This document shows positions 25,106 through 34,186 of a stretch of 64,000 nucleotides of DNA, in pieces. Within the stretch, counting starts at the first letter, position 1, and every line of letters begins with the position of its first letter. Where the stretch lies: positions 62,001 to 126,000 of the forward strand of contig NZ_JAQFIF010000003.1 of NCBI RefSeq assembly GCF_029504395.1. Direction: 5' to 3'. Both the position numbers and the translations under genes were made by a program. Below the pieces are notes generated by a model. That model saw nothing but the letters and a program-made list of their open reading frames with translations. It was not told where the DNA came from and made no database searches. The DNA is from Arthrobacter sp. ES3-54 (GTDB lineage Bacteria; Actinomycetota; Actinomycetes; Actinomycetales; Micrococcaceae).

Positions 25106-26422
25106 TTACGCCGCCGTCCGGAAAAACGTCCGGGTGACCGTGGCCAGCCGGTGCGGGTCCTGGACTCCGCAGAGCTCGCGCGCCGAGTGCATCGAGAGCA
25201 GGGGCACGCCGACGTCGACCGTCCGGATTCCCAGCCGGGTGGCGGTCAGCGGGCCGATCGTCGAGCCGCACGGCATCACGTTGTTGGAGACGAATTCCTG
25301 GTACGGAATCCCGGCGTCGGTGCACAGCCGCGCCCAGAGGGCGGCCCCGGCGGCGTCGGTCGCGTAGCGCTGGTTGGCATTGATCTTCAGCAGTGGCCCG
25401 CCGTTGAGGACCGGCCGGTTGGCGGGATCATGCCGCTCCGGATAGTTCGGGTGCACGGCATGACCCGCGTCCGCCGAGACGCAGAACGACGCCGCGAAGG
25501 CCTGCCGCCGCTGGCTTGCCGAGGCTCCGAGCCCGTCGGAGATCCGCACGAGGACGTCTTCGAGGATGGGCCCGCACGCTCCGGAACGGGACGCTGAGCC
25601 GATTTCCTCGTGGTCGAAGGCTGCCAGCACGGCGATCGGCGCACCGTCCGGCAGCGGCGCGGCGGCGTGGGCGATCAGCGCGGTGAGCCCGGCGTGTGTC
25701 GCGGAGAGGTTGTCGAGCCGGCCGGAGGCGAAGAATTCGCCCCGCGCGCCGAACACCGCGGGGGCCTGGGTGTCCGCGATCACGACGTCGTACCCGCCGA
25801 TCTGCGCCGGATCCGCCGCGGCGCCGGTAACCCTGTCCGCGAGGAGTCCGAGCAGGTCCTCGCCGGCGGGATCGCCCAGGCCATAGACCGGATTCATGTG
25901 CTGTTGTTTGTCCAGGGCCAGGCCTTCATTGACGGCCCGGTCCAGGTGGATGGCGAGCTGCGGGAAGCGCAGCAGCGGGCCCGTGGCCGTGAGGTGCTGT
26001 GTGCCGTCGCGCATGACGAGCCGGCCGGCGAGCTGGAGTTCGCGGTCCAGCCAGGAGTTCAGAAGGGGCCCGCCGTAGACCTCGACGCCGGCCTGCAGCC
26101 AGCCAAATTTGCCTGTTGTGGGCTTCGGCTTGAGTTTGAAGGACGGCGAATCCGTGTGGGAGCCGAGGATGTTGAAGCCCGTGGTCGGTCCGGTACCTGT
26201 TGGCACCACCCAGGCGATGAGGGCGCCGTCGCGGATCACGTAGAACTTGCCTGCAGCGGCGGCCTGCGGCTCCGGCCAGGCCTGCAGTTCATCCAGGCCC
26301 GTGAAGCCCGCCGCGTCCAGCCGGCGCGCGGCTTCGTAGACGGCGTGGAAGCTCGACGGCGACGCGCTGACGTACGCGCCCAGGTCCTGGATGTGCTCTT
26401 CGGCAGTGCTCGGTGTTGGCAT
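25106..26422 (-). CDS. apeB: M18 family aminopeptidase
   Basis: A 438-residue cytosolic zinc aminopeptidase. Metal ligands and catalytic residues are in GSHTDSPSFKLK (His, Asp), SGRLDNL (Asp), AAFDHEEIGSASRSGA (Glu-Glu), SADAGHAVHPNYP (Asp) and MHSARELCG (His), all in M18 order. It removes N-terminal residues, often acidic, from peptides, and forms tetrahedral dodecamers in family members. No signal peptide. Confidence 0.95.
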   Translation of the reverse strand: MPTPSTAEEHIQDLGAYVSASPSSFHAVYEAARRLDAAGFTGLDELQAWPEPQAAAAGKFYVIRDGALIAWVVPTGTGPTTGFNILGSHTDSPSFKLKPKPTTGKFGWLQAGVEVYGGPLLNSWLDRELQLAGRLVMRDGTQHLTATGPLLRFPQLAIHLDRAVNEGLALDKQQHMNPVYGLGDPAGEDLLGLLADRVTGAAADPAQIGGYDVVIADTQAPAVFGARGEFFASGRLDNLSATHAGLTALIAHAAAPLPDGAPIAVLAAFDHEEIGSASRSGACGPILEDVLVRISDGLGASASQRRQAFAASFCVSADAGHAVHPNYPERHDPANRPVLNGGPLLKINANQRYATDAAGAALWARLCTDAGIPYQEFVSNNVMPCGSTIGPLTATRLGIRTVDVGVPLLSMHSARELCGVQDPHRLATVTRTFFRTAA

Positions 26423-26465
26423 GGCTCCGAGTCTAGCCCGGCACGCACGGGGCCCCGGGCATGGT

Positions 26466-26585
26466 GCCTGGCGACCGGGTTGGGCCTGGCGACCGGGTTG
26501 GGCCTGGCGACCGAGTTGCCAAGTCGCGCGGAGGGCGGGGGCCGGGTTGGGCCTGGCGACCGGGTTGGGCCTGGCGACCGGGTGC
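26466..26585. repeat. 18-bp tandem repeat
   Basis: GCCTGGCGACCGGGTTGG is present at 26466-26483 and 26484-26501, with a variant at 26502-26519; two more copies lie around 26551-26585 after a 30-bp break. It sits between the dioxygenase stop and the aminopeptidase start region on the minus strand. Confidence 0.85.
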
Positions 26586-26666
26586 GGAGGGCGGTGTCGG
26601 GGTCGCGCCTGGCGCCGGGGCGCCAGGCCGCGGGACGCGGGGTACTGGTGCCGGTTTCCTTCTGGG

Positions 26667-27590
26667 CTAAACGGTGACGTTGAGACCGGCGGCGTAGCCC
26701 GCGGCTACTGAGCCGCTCATCGTGGCCAGCTGGTAGATCCCGCCGTCGTCGCCGAACACGTTGTCGGATTTCAGCGTGGTGCGGGGAAAATTCTGCGCAC
26801 TGGATTCGTAGCCGGCCGACGCGTAGACCTCTTTGCAGGCCGCCTCGGTCAGCGCAATCTGGGAAACCGCCAGGACCTGGCCGGCCGCCGTCGCATTGCT
26901 CATGGACTCGAACACTTCGAAGTGGATGTGGGGCCAGCGGCCGCTGTAGGCGCCGGGGTAGATGGTCTTGAACGTGACCTGCCCGTTGGCGTCGGCCTCC
27001 TGGACGCCGCGCAGGTAGTTCTCGTTCTGGAGCCCGGAATCGTACATGGAGTACCTGCCCTCGCGGTCACAGTGCCAGGCGTAGACGGCGGCGCCGGCCA
27101 GCGGGGTGCAGCCGTTGGCGTTGTCGAGCAGTGTCAGCGTGACGGTCAGCGGCACGCCCTCGGCCGTGCTGGTGGAGGTCCCGAAGCTGGACGTGATGTC
27201 CTGGCGGACCACGCCGGACGCCTCGAGGACGTTGGGCCCGTTGGAACCGTCACCAGGGAAGGGGCCGGCGGTTTCCTGCGGTATTTCGACGCTGCACTCG
27301 GCGATCGCACGGGTCAGCGTCGGAGTGGCGGACGACGTTGTTGTTGCTGCCGCGGCCGACGTCCTGGGCGGCGGGGAGGCCGCCGACGTCCCTGCGGCCG
27401 GATCGGAGGTCGCACTGCCGCTGGTGCCGCCAGGGGTGCAGGCGGCCAGGGCGGCGGCCAGGGCGGCGGCCGTTCCGGCGCCGAGGAACATGCCCAGCGA
27501 GCGGCGGCTCATGAGCGTGGAGAGATCGAATTCCAGGCCGCGGTCATGGTTGGGGTGCGGCTCGTGCGGGGGCTGGGGCCTTTTTGTCAT
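26667..27590 (-). CDS. Exported intradiol ring-cleavage dioxygenase-like protein
   Basis: A 307-residue protein. SRRSLGMFLGAGTAAALAAALAAC (residues ~28-51) is a twin-Arg-type signal ending in a lipobox, so it is probably a membrane-anchored lipoprotein. A Ser/Thr/Ala-rich linker precedes a dioxygenase fold (PQETAGPFPGDG; AVYAWHCDREGRYSMYD; YPGAYSGRWPHIHFEVF). The two Tyr and two His of the non-haem iron site are visible. Cytosolic relatives cleave catechol or protocatechuate; the substrate of exported forms is unknown. ATG 27590; the signal may begin nearer MSRRS at residue 28. Confidence 0.9.
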   Translation of the reverse strand: MTKRPQPPHEPHPNHDRGLEFDLSTLMSRRSLGMFLGAGTAAALAAALAACTPGGTSGSATSDPAAGTSAASPPPRTSAAAATTTSSATPTLTRAIAECSVEIPQETAGPFPGDGSNGPNVLEASGVVRQDITSSFGTSTSTAEGVPLTVTLTLLDNANGCTPLAGAAVYAWHCDREGRYSMYDSGLQNENYLRGVQEADANGQVTFKTIYPGAYSGRWPHIHFEVFESMSNATAAGQVLAVSQIALTEAACKEVYASAGYESSAQNFPRTTLKSDNVFGDDGGIYQLATMSGSVAAGYAAGLNVTV

Positions 27591-28216
27591 GATCCCATCG
27601 AACCCGGCAGCGCTATGGGCTGGCTAGTCCCTTCCTGTGAAGCGGCTGTGTCTCGGCTGGACATGCCCTCCCCTCGGTCCCGGCAATGGACATGTCCCCC
27701 GTGCCCCACGGGCATGCCCAGCCCTCGCACCCAAGGATGGACATAATGCCACTATGTCCACTGGTGGGCACCGGGACTGGACATGTCCCGTCTTCCCCGC
27801 GGACCGGCACTTCCATCCGCACCCGCGAATGGGCATGTCCCGCGTGCTTCAAGGACCGGCACTCCATCCGCGTCCGGGAACGGACATGTCCCTCGATCCC
27901 CATGGGCCGGCACTCCATCCGCACCCGGGAATGGACATGTTCCGCGTTTACCCCGGACATGCCCACGTTCATCCCGGACATGCCCACCCATCCGCACCCG
28001 GGAGTGGACATGCCCCTCGATCCCCATGGACATGCCCACCCCTCGGGCCAAAGGATGGACATAATGCCACTATGTTCACTGGTGGGCGCCGGGGGAGGGC
28101 ATGTCCGGTGGTGTGGGGCCGGCCCGGGCGACCTGCGCCCCCGGCGTACCAGTGGCCCGAACCTGGGCTGGCTCCGGCCCTCGCCCTAAAACAGACCCGG
28201 ACCTAGCCGCCCGGAC
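27591..28216. other. 626-bp non-coding spacer filled with palindromic repeats
   Basis: No credible gene. It separates the permease (28217) from the dioxygenase (27590), both on the minus strand. Long open frames on both strands are by-products of the repeat. Confidence 0.75.
27655..28106. repeat. Field of GGACATGTCC-type palindromes
   Basis: At least twelve copies of GGACATG or GGGCATG, most as the palindrome GGACATGTCC (e.g. 27688-27697, 27779-27788, 27882-27891), spaced irregularly by 20-55 bp. A larger unit recurs: GGACATA-ATGCCAC-TATGTCC at 27739-27759 and again at 28057-28077 (one mismatch), each followed by ACTGGTGGGC. A third element, GGCACTCCATCCGC, occurs three times with variants near 27805-27930. 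Confidence 0.85.
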
Positions 28217-29704
28217 CTACGACCCCGCGCGGGCGCCCACCGCGGTGCCCTCGGCAGCAGCGCCGGCAGGAGCTTCGGCAGGAGCGTCGGCGTCAACCAC
28301 CGTTGCGTCCCCGGCAGGAGTCTCGGCGGCATATGCTGCGGCAACGGCGGTCTTGGAGCCGTTGCTGCGGTATCGGAACACGCCGATCCCCACCACGACA
28401 GCGGCCAGAGCCAGCGAGAGCAGGAGCGATTCCCGCGTGGATTCCAGGATCACCATGCCGATCAGCAGGGCCACGATGCTGACGATTGACAGCCAGGTCA
28501 GGTACGGGAAGAGCCACATTTTCAGCTGGAGGTCCTTGGCGGCGGCGCCCATGCGACGGCGCAGGATCAGCTGGGAGGAGGCAATCACGAGCCACACGAA
28601 CAGCGCGATGGCGCCGGAGGTGTTGACCAGGAACAGGAAGACCGTGTCCGGGGCGATGTAGTTCAGGCCGACGGTGACGAAGCCGACCACCGTGGAGGCC
28701 AGCACGGCCGCCGCGGGCACGCCGCGCTTGGAAATCCGCATCCATGACTTGGGGGCGTCGCCGCGGCGGGACAGCGAGAACAGCATGCGGCTCGCGGTGT
28801 AGAGGCCCGAATTCAGGCAGGAGAGCACCGAGGTCAGCACCACAATGTCCATGATGGTTCCGGCGCCGGGGATGCCGAAGAGTTCGATGACCGCAACGTA
28901 GGGGCTCTTGGCGACGGAGGCGGAGTTCCAAGGCAGCAGGGTGACCACGATGGCGATGGAGCCGATGTAGAAGACGAGGATGCGCCAGACCGTGGACTTC
29001 ACGGCCTTCTTGACGGCGTCGACCGGGTTCTCGGATTCACCGGCGGCGATGGTGGCAATTTCCGCCCCGAAGAAGGAGAAGACGACCACGAGGATGCCGG
29101 CCAAGACGGCGCCGGGGCCGTTGGGCATGAACCCGCCGTTGCCGATGAGGTTGTCCAGACCGGGCGCCGGAACGCCGGGGACGAGGCCGAGGATCGCGGC
29201 AGCGCCGAAGAGCAGGAAGAGCACGATTGCCGCGACCTTGATGGAAGCGAACCAGAACTCGAACTCGCCGTACGACTTCACGGACCCGAGGTTGGTCAGC
29301 GTCAGCAGCACCATGAGGATAAGCGCCCACACCCACTGGTCAATGCCGGGGACCCAGCGGTGCATGATCGCGGCCCCGGCCGTGGCCTCGATGCCGAGGA
29401 CAATGATCCAGAACCATGCGTACAGCCAGCCGATGCTGAACCCGGCCCAGCGGCCCAGGGCCTTGTCCGCATAGGTGGAAAACGAGCCGGTTTCCGGGTT
29501 GGCCGCAGCCATCTCACCCAGCATCCGCATGACGAGGATGACGACGAGTCCCGCCGCGGCGTAGGCAACCAGGATGCCCGGGCCGGCCTGCTGGATCGCC
29601 GCACCCGAACCGACAAACAGTCCGGCGCCGATCACGCCGGCGATGGCGATCATGGACAGATGCCTGGGTTTCAGGGATTTTGAGAGCTGCTGGTCAGCGG
29701 GCAT
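28217..29704 (-). CDS. Amino acid permease, APC family (GabP/AnsP-like)
   Basis: A 495-residue protein with twelve membrane helices. LKPRHLSMIAIAGVIGAGLFVGSGAAI is the amino-acid transporter signature; AAGLVVILVMRMLGEMAAANPETGSFSTYA and FFGAEIATIAAGESENP are typical of the GABA/amino-acid branch. A ~45-residue Ala-rich cytoplasmic tail ends it. It imports amino acids by proton symport; the substrate is not certain (GABA-like). ATG 29704 has AAGGA ten bases upstream; an earlier ATG (29752) lacks one. Confidence 0.93.
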   Translation of the reverse strand: MPADQQLSKSLKPRHLSMIAIAGVIGAGLFVGSGAAIQQAGPGILVAYAAAGLVVILVMRMLGEMAAANPETGSFSTYADKALGRWAGFSIGWLYAWFWIIVLGIEATAGAAIMHRWVPGIDQWVWALILMVLLTLTNLGSVKSYGEFEFWFASIKVAAIVLFLLFGAAAILGLVPGVPAPGLDNLIGNGGFMPNGPGAVLAGILVVVFSFFGAEIATIAAGESENPVDAVKKAVKSTVWRILVFYIGSIAIVVTLLPWNSASVAKSPYVAVIELFGIPGAGTIMDIVVLTSVLSCLNSGLYTASRMLFSLSRRGDAPKSWMRISKRGVPAAAVLASTVVGFVTVGLNYIAPDTVFLFLVNTSGAIALFVWLVIASSQLILRRRMGAAAKDLQLKMWLFPYLTWLSIVSIVALLIGMVILESTRESLLLSLALAAVVVGIGVFRYRSNGSKTAVAAAYAAETPAGDATVVDADAPAEAPAGAAAEGTAVGARAGS

Positions 29705-29990
29705 GGAAGCGCCGTCCTTCGTGGGGGGTTTAGGCCCGCTCTTTGCCGGCACGGAATCGAATCCATGCTGTGCGGCGGACCACAGTGTCGTTTCACACTA
29801 GACCGCCCGGCGCACGCTCCGTCTTGTGCAATCCCACAAATGACGACCGGCAAGACCGGGCCATCCCCCAACGCGGAGGCGCTGGGCACAACAAAAGTTG
29901 CCTGATGGGCAATTCGGCAATGTGCCTGAAACCACTGCTTCAGCCACTACCCACCGGTAGCCGGCCCGCACCGCCGGCAGGCCGCTCCCG
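29705..29990. other. Spacer between permease and NarL-type regulator
   Basis: 286 bp upstream of the permease. No gene or repeat recognised. It should hold the permease promoter. Confidence 0.5.
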
Positions 29991-30758
29991 TCAGTAGTCC
30001 GCGTTGCTCGGCACCACCAGGCCCGTCTCGTAGGCGTACACGACGGCCTGGACCCGGTCGCGGAGGTGGAGCTTGGTCAGGATCCGGCGCACGTGCGTCT
30101 TGACTGTGGCCTCCGACAGGAAGTACCTGTGCGCGATTTCGGCGTTGGAGAGCCCCTCCGCCATCGCCCCGAGCATCTCGTTTTCGCGGGGCGTCAGGTC
30201 CTCCAGCAACGGATCCCTCGCCGGGCGTGCCGCGCTGCCGGCCGGCTGGCCGCCGCCGTCCGCCCCGGCGCGCTGGCCGCCGCCGTCGCGGTCCGTTCCG
30301 GCAGGATCCATGCCGGCACCGGCGCCGCGGACATAGGTCTCCAGCAGCCGCTGCGTAACCCGCGGGGCCACGACGGCGTCGCCGCTGGCCACCACCCGCA
30401 CCGCGCTGATCAGGTCCACCGGCGCTACGTCCTTGAGCAGAAACGCCGATGCCCCGGCACGCAGCCCGGCAAAGGCGTATTCATCGAGATCAAAGGTGGT
30501 CAGGATGATGATCTTGGCCTCCGAACCCGAGGCCGCGATGGCCCGGGTGGCCTCGATCCCGTCCAGCACCGGCATCCGCACATCCATCAGGACGACGTCG
30601 GGCGCGAGCTCCCGGACGTGGCGTACCGCCTCGGCACCATTGGACGCCTCGCCCACGATGCACAAATCGTCTTCACCCTCCAGAATCAGCCGGAAGCCCA
30701 TCCGAAGCAGCGGCTGGTCATCCACCAGCAGAACGCGTACCGGTCCTTTGTCGAGCAT
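29991..30758 (-). CDS. NarL/FixJ response regulator
   Basis: A 255-residue regulator: receiver domain ([20 protein letters not shown], phospho-Asp in VVLMDVRMP, switch Thr in IILTTFD, Lys in AFLLKDV), an unusually long Gly/Ala/Asp-rich linker, and a LuxR-type HTH ([40 protein letters not shown]). ATG 30758 lies inside the 3' end of the kinase gene (41-bp overlap), a typical coupled pair. The ABC exporter upstream is the likely target. Confidence 0.93.
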   Translation of the reverse strand: MLDKGPVRVLLVDDQPLLRMGFRLILEGEDDLCIVGEASNGAEAVRHVRELAPDVVLMDVRMPVLDGIEATRAIAASGSEAKIIILTTFDLDEYAFAGLRAGASAFLLKDVAPVDLISAVRVVASGDAVVAPRVTQRLLETYVRGAGAGMDPAGTDRDGGGQRAGADGGGQPAGSAARPARDPLLEDLTPRENEMLGAMAEGLSNAEIAHRYFLSEATVKTHVRRILTKLHLRDRVQAVVYAYETGLVVPSNADY

Positions 30759-32097
30759 TGTTCCCCCCTGTATCCGTGGCATTCTCGTCATTGCAATTCA
30801 GTTCCGCGTGCACGCGCCAGCCGCGCCCACCCGCGCGCCCGGCGTGCACGGTGCCTGCGTAGATCCTGGCCCGCTCCCGCATCCCGGCAATTCCGTGCCC
30901 GCTGCCGAAGGTATCCAGTGAATCGGGCTTTGCCTGTGCGGCGGCCCCGGCGCTGCCGGAGTCAACGGTGCCCCTGCCGTCGTCGACCACTTCAATGGTG
31001 ACCCTGGAACCGTTGCGGACAATGCTGACATCCACGCGGCTGAGCGCACGGCCGTAGCGCAGCACATTGGTCAGCGACTCCTGCACGATCCTGTAAACGG
31101 TCAGCTGGAACGCCGCATCGCCGGGCAGCGATGGGCCGGTGTGCGTGTAATGCAGCGGCAGTCCCGCGGTGCGGAAACCCTCCAGCAGTGTGGCCAGGCT
31201 GCCTGCGGCCACCAGCGGCTCGCGCGGGGCGTGTCCCGTGGCGGCGTCCTCGCGCAGCACGCCAAGGACCCGCCGCATGTCGGCCAGCGCGGTGCGTCCT
31301 GTCCGGGAGAGTTCGGCCAGGACGCCGGCGGCGCGCGCCGGGTCCTTCTTGACCACGACGGCGGCGCCGTCCGACAGGCTGATCATGACCGTCAGCGAGT
31401 GCGCCACGACGTCGTGCATTTCCCGCGCGATCCGGTTCCGTTCCGTGACCGAACCGAGCTGCTGGGCCCGGGCGGCCCAGGCGGCGATCTCGTGCTCGTG
31501 CTCGCGACGCTGCCGCATCGAGATCCCGATCCCCGTGGCGATCACGTTGGAGAGCGTGATGCCGATGCCGGCCGCGATGCTTGTGAGCAGCTGGAAATTC
31601 TCCGGCGTGCCGACCGCCATGTCCGGCAGCCGCCCGTCCAGCGGGCCGACGGCCAACAGGAAGTACAGGAGCAGAAGCGGGGCGGTGGTCAGGGCCAGGG
31701 CAGCCAGGGCGAACCGCCGCGAGCGGACCACCGCGACGGCGTACAGCGAAAACCAAAGCCCGGCGGACACGTTGGATCCCCAAGGATGCAGGAAGGTGAC
31801 GGCCAGTTCCAGTGCCCCGACGGCCGCCGCCACCTGCACGGGATAGGCCCGCCGGAAGAGCAGGACCGGCGCAGCCGCGGCGAGCAGTACGGCCACCGGC
31901 CAGTCGCCGTGCAGGATTGACTCGACCGCCGTGGGCGTGACCAGGACAAGGTAGCAGAGCACCACCAGGACATCCATGACCCGCGGATTGGCCAGCAGGT
32001 AGCGCCGGAGCCGGCCGCGGCGGCGGGCGGTGAGTTCGGCGAGGGACGCGTCGGCCGGACCGGCCGACGCGTCCCTTACAGGTACTGCATCGATCAT
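30718..32097 (-). CDS. Sensor histidine kinase (HisKA_3 type)
   Basis: A 459-residue membrane kinase: five to six helices in the first ~200 residues, then the dimerisation/phospho-acceptor motif [17 protein letters not shown] (His in EMHD), and an ATPase domain ([17 protein letters not shown]-box, [26 protein letters not shown]). This is the NarL-partner class. It ends inside the regulator start. Downstream of an ABC-2 exporter with the same orientation. Confidence 0.93.
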   Translation of the reverse strand: MIDAVPVRDASAGPADASLAELTARRRGRLRRYLLANPRVMDVLVVLCYLVLVTPTAVESILHGDWPVAVLLAAAAPVLLFRRAYPVQVAAAVGALELAVTFLHPWGSNVSAGLWFSLYAVAVVRSRRFALAALALTTAPLLLLYFLLAVGPLDGRLPDMAVGTPENFQLLTSIAAGIGITLSNVIATGIGISMRQRREHEHEIAAWAARAQQLGSVTERNRIAREMHDVVAHSLTVMISLSDGAAVVVKKDPARAAGVLAELSRTGRTALADMRRVLGVLREDAATGHAPREPLVAAGSLATLLEGFRTAGLPLHYTHTGPSLPGDAAFQLTVYRIVQESLTNVLRYGRALSRVDVSIVRNGSRVTIEVVDDGRGTVDSGSAGAAAQAKPDSLDTFGSGHGIAGMRERARIYAGTVHAGRAGGRGWRVHAELNCNDENATDTGGNNARQRTGTRSAGG

Positions 32098-32132
32098 GCT
32101 TTGAGCCTAGACGCTGGGCCCGTGGGCCCGGC

Positions 32133-33023
32133 TTAGACGTCCCGCTTCTTGAGCAGGATGCCGGCCAGGAGCACCGGGACCACAACCCAGGCGCCCAGCA
32201 CCAGGCCGGCTTGCCAGGCTTCGAGGGTGTCCGGGAGATGCTCGACGGCGGTCAGCGGTTCCACGGTGTTGCCGGGCAGGTACTTGCGGGCCTCCACGAA
32301 GAAGTCGCCCGGAATCAGCTGGAACGCAATGGGCGCCACGAAGAACAGGCCAACCAGGCTCATGATCCCGCCTGCCGAGTTGCGGATCAGCGTGCCCAGG
32401 GCCATGCCGATGGCCGCGACTGCTGCCACATAGATGCTGTTGACTACAAGCAGCTTGACCGACTGTGAGCTGCCCAGGTCCAGGCCGAGGCCGTAGTTAT
32501 CCAGGATCGGCACCGACACGAACCCGGCCACCAGGGTGGAGGCGGCGGTGATGACGAAGGAGGTCAGCACCACCACCACAAGCTTGGCCGCGAACGCCGG
32601 GGTGCGCTTGGGCACCGCCGCGAACGTGGACCGGGCCATGCCGGTGGTGAACTCGGAGCTCATCAGCAGCACGCCGAGGGAGCCCAGGATCAGCTGGGCA
32701 AAAGCGATGCCGGAGGTGGGTACGCTGACGGCGAGGTCACCGCCCTGCGCCGCGAACCTGGCGCCCGCTTCCGGGTCCTGGGCCGCGGCCTGGGAGAACT
32801 GACCCGTCCCCCAGGCGGACAGCGCCCCGAACCCCACCATGACCACCACGGTGGAGCCGAGCAGGATCAGCGTGGACAGCAGCGTGCGGAACTTGATGAA
32901 TTCGGAGTTGAGGACCCGCAGGAAGCTGGGGCCGGGGCCGGAACTGCTGCCGTCTCCGGACCGCTGCGCGGGGGTTTCGGCGCCGCGGGGCGAGGGCGTG
33001 GATTCAACGGTTGTGGAACTCAT
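32133..33023 (-). CDS. ABC-2 type exporter permease
   Basis: A 296-residue permease: a cytoplasmic Ser/Pro-rich lead of ~35 residues (NSEFIKFRTL is the amphipathic entry), then six membrane segments. It is the membrane partner of the ATPase immediately upstream (three bases between them). The pair probably exports an antibiotic, lipid or peptide; the neighbouring two-component system is likely its sensor. Confidence 0.9.
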   Translation of the reverse strand: MSSTTVESTPSPRGAETPAQRSGDGSSSGPGPSFLRVLNSEFIKFRTLLSTLILLGSTVVVMVGFGALSAWGTGQFSQAAAQDPEAGARFAAQGGDLAVSVPTSGIAFAQLILGSLGVLLMSSEFTTGMARSTFAAVPKRTPAFAAKLVVVVLTSFVITAASTLVAGFVSVPILDNYGLGLDLGSSQSVKLLVVNSIYVAAVAAIGMALGTLIRNSAGGIMSLVGLFFVAPIAFQLIPGDFFVEARKYLPGNTVEPLTAVEHLPDTLEAWQAGLVLGAWVVVPVLLAGILLKKRDV

Positions 33024-33026
33024 GGC

Positions 33027-33968
33027 TTAGTTGCCTCCGGCTTCGACGGGCACGGCGCCCGTGGTGATCAACGAGTGGTATTCGACCTCATCCTTGGTCA
33101 ATTCCATGTAGGCCTCCTCAAGGCTGGCCTGCAGCGGGGTGAGTTCGTAGATCATGACGTGGTTCTCCAGCGCTGCGGTGGCGATCTGCCGCGGGTCCAG
33201 GCCCGTGACCTCGAGGAGCTCGCGCTCCCGGGCCTCCACCGAGACGCCGGTTCCGGCCAGCAGCTGCATGAGCCGGTCCGGCTGGTCGGTGCGGACCCGA
33301 GTGCGGCCCTGGCCCTGGCCGGTGATGATTTCCTGGATCGGGGCGTCCGCAATGATCTTCCCGCGGCCGATCACGATCAGATGGTCCGCCGTGACGGCCA
33401 TTTCGCTCATGAGGTGGCTGGAGAGGAAGACCGTGCGGCCCTCGGAGGCCAGATACTTCACCAGGTTGCGGACCCACACCACGCCTTCCGGGTCAAGACC
33501 GTTGACGGGCTCGTCCAGGATCACGGTCTGCGGGTTGCCCAGAAGGGCGGCGGCGATGCCCAGCCGCTGGCCCATACCCAGCGAGAAGCCGCCGACCTTT
33601 TTCTTGGCCACCTCGGCCAGCCCGGTCATCTCGATGACTTCGTGGACCCGTTTCTTGGGGATGCTGTGGGTCGCGGCCATGGCCAGCAGGTGGTTGTAGG
33701 CGGAGCGGCTCGTGTGGACGGCCTTGGCGTCGAGCAGTGCGCCGACGTCGCGCAGCGGGGCGGCGTGCCCGGCCAGCGGCGACCCGTTGACGGTCACTGA
33801 GCCCGACGTCGGCCGGTCCAGCCCCATGATCATGCGCATGGTGGTGGATTTTCCGGCCCCGTTCGGACCCAGGAAGCCGGTGACCCGGCCGGCTTCGACG
33901 GTGAAGTTGACGCCGGCGACGGCGGTCTTGTCGCCGTAAACCTTGGTCAGGCCTCGTGCTTCGATCAT
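33027..33968 (-). CDS. ABC transporter ATP-binding protein (drug-exporter type)
   Basis: A 313-residue ATPase: Walker A GPNGAGKST, Q-loop region VGALLDAK, signature FSLGMGQRLGIAAAL, Walker B VILDEPVNGLDPEG, and H-loop LSSHLMSEM, followed by an ~80-residue C-terminal domain seen in DrrA/BcrA exporters. It forms an operon with the ABC-2 permease. Confidence 0.95.
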   Translation of the reverse strand: MIEARGLTKVYGDKTAVAGVNFTVEAGRVTGFLGPNGAGKSTTMRMIMGLDRPTSGSVTVNGSPLAGHAAPLRDVGALLDAKAVHTSRSAYNHLLAMAATHSIPKKRVHEVIEMTGLAEVAKKKVGGFSLGMGQRLGIAAALLGNPQTVILDEPVNGLDPEGVVWVRNLVKYLASEGRTVFLSSHLMSEMAVTADHLIVIGRGKIIADAPIQEIITGQGQGRTRVRTDQPDRLMQLLAGTGVSVEARERELLEVTGLDPRQIATAALENHVMIYELTPLQASLEEAYMELTKDEVEYHSLITTGAVPVEAGGN

Positions 33969-34110
33969 GGAAGCGTTCCTTTGCGTAGCGGGAGATGGTC
34001 CGGGGCACCGCAGTCACGGGCCCGTCTGCACACCACGCTACCGAGGCCGGCGGCGTATTTCGCCGGTCTCAGGGATGATTCAGGGGCGAATCAGGGTAGT
34101 CCGGGAGGAT

Positions 34111-34163
34111 GACACACCCGCCCGCCCGGGATCTGGCCGCGGATCTGTGTGGGCGGGAGTGTC
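34111..34163 (-). terminator. Hairpin after PAP2-lipid kinase gene
   Basis: Arms GACACACCCGCCC (34111-34123) and GGGCGGGAGTGTC (34151-34163) pair with one mismatch. It lies 24 bases beyond the stop and 143 bases before the ABC ATPase start. No T-run. Confidence 0.5.
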
Positions 34164-34186
34164 GGCCGGCGCGGGCGGGCGCCCGC

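Noticed and set aside
27637..28206. A 189-codon frame with repeated His-Pro-Gly units
   Set aside because: All frames are open on both strands because of the GGACATGTCC repeat; it is repeat DNA, not a protein.
29743..29775. tRNA T-arm-like sequence GGATTCGATTCC on the minus strand
   Set aside because: The flanking bases do not form a 5-bp T stem, and no anticodon or acceptor arm is found.
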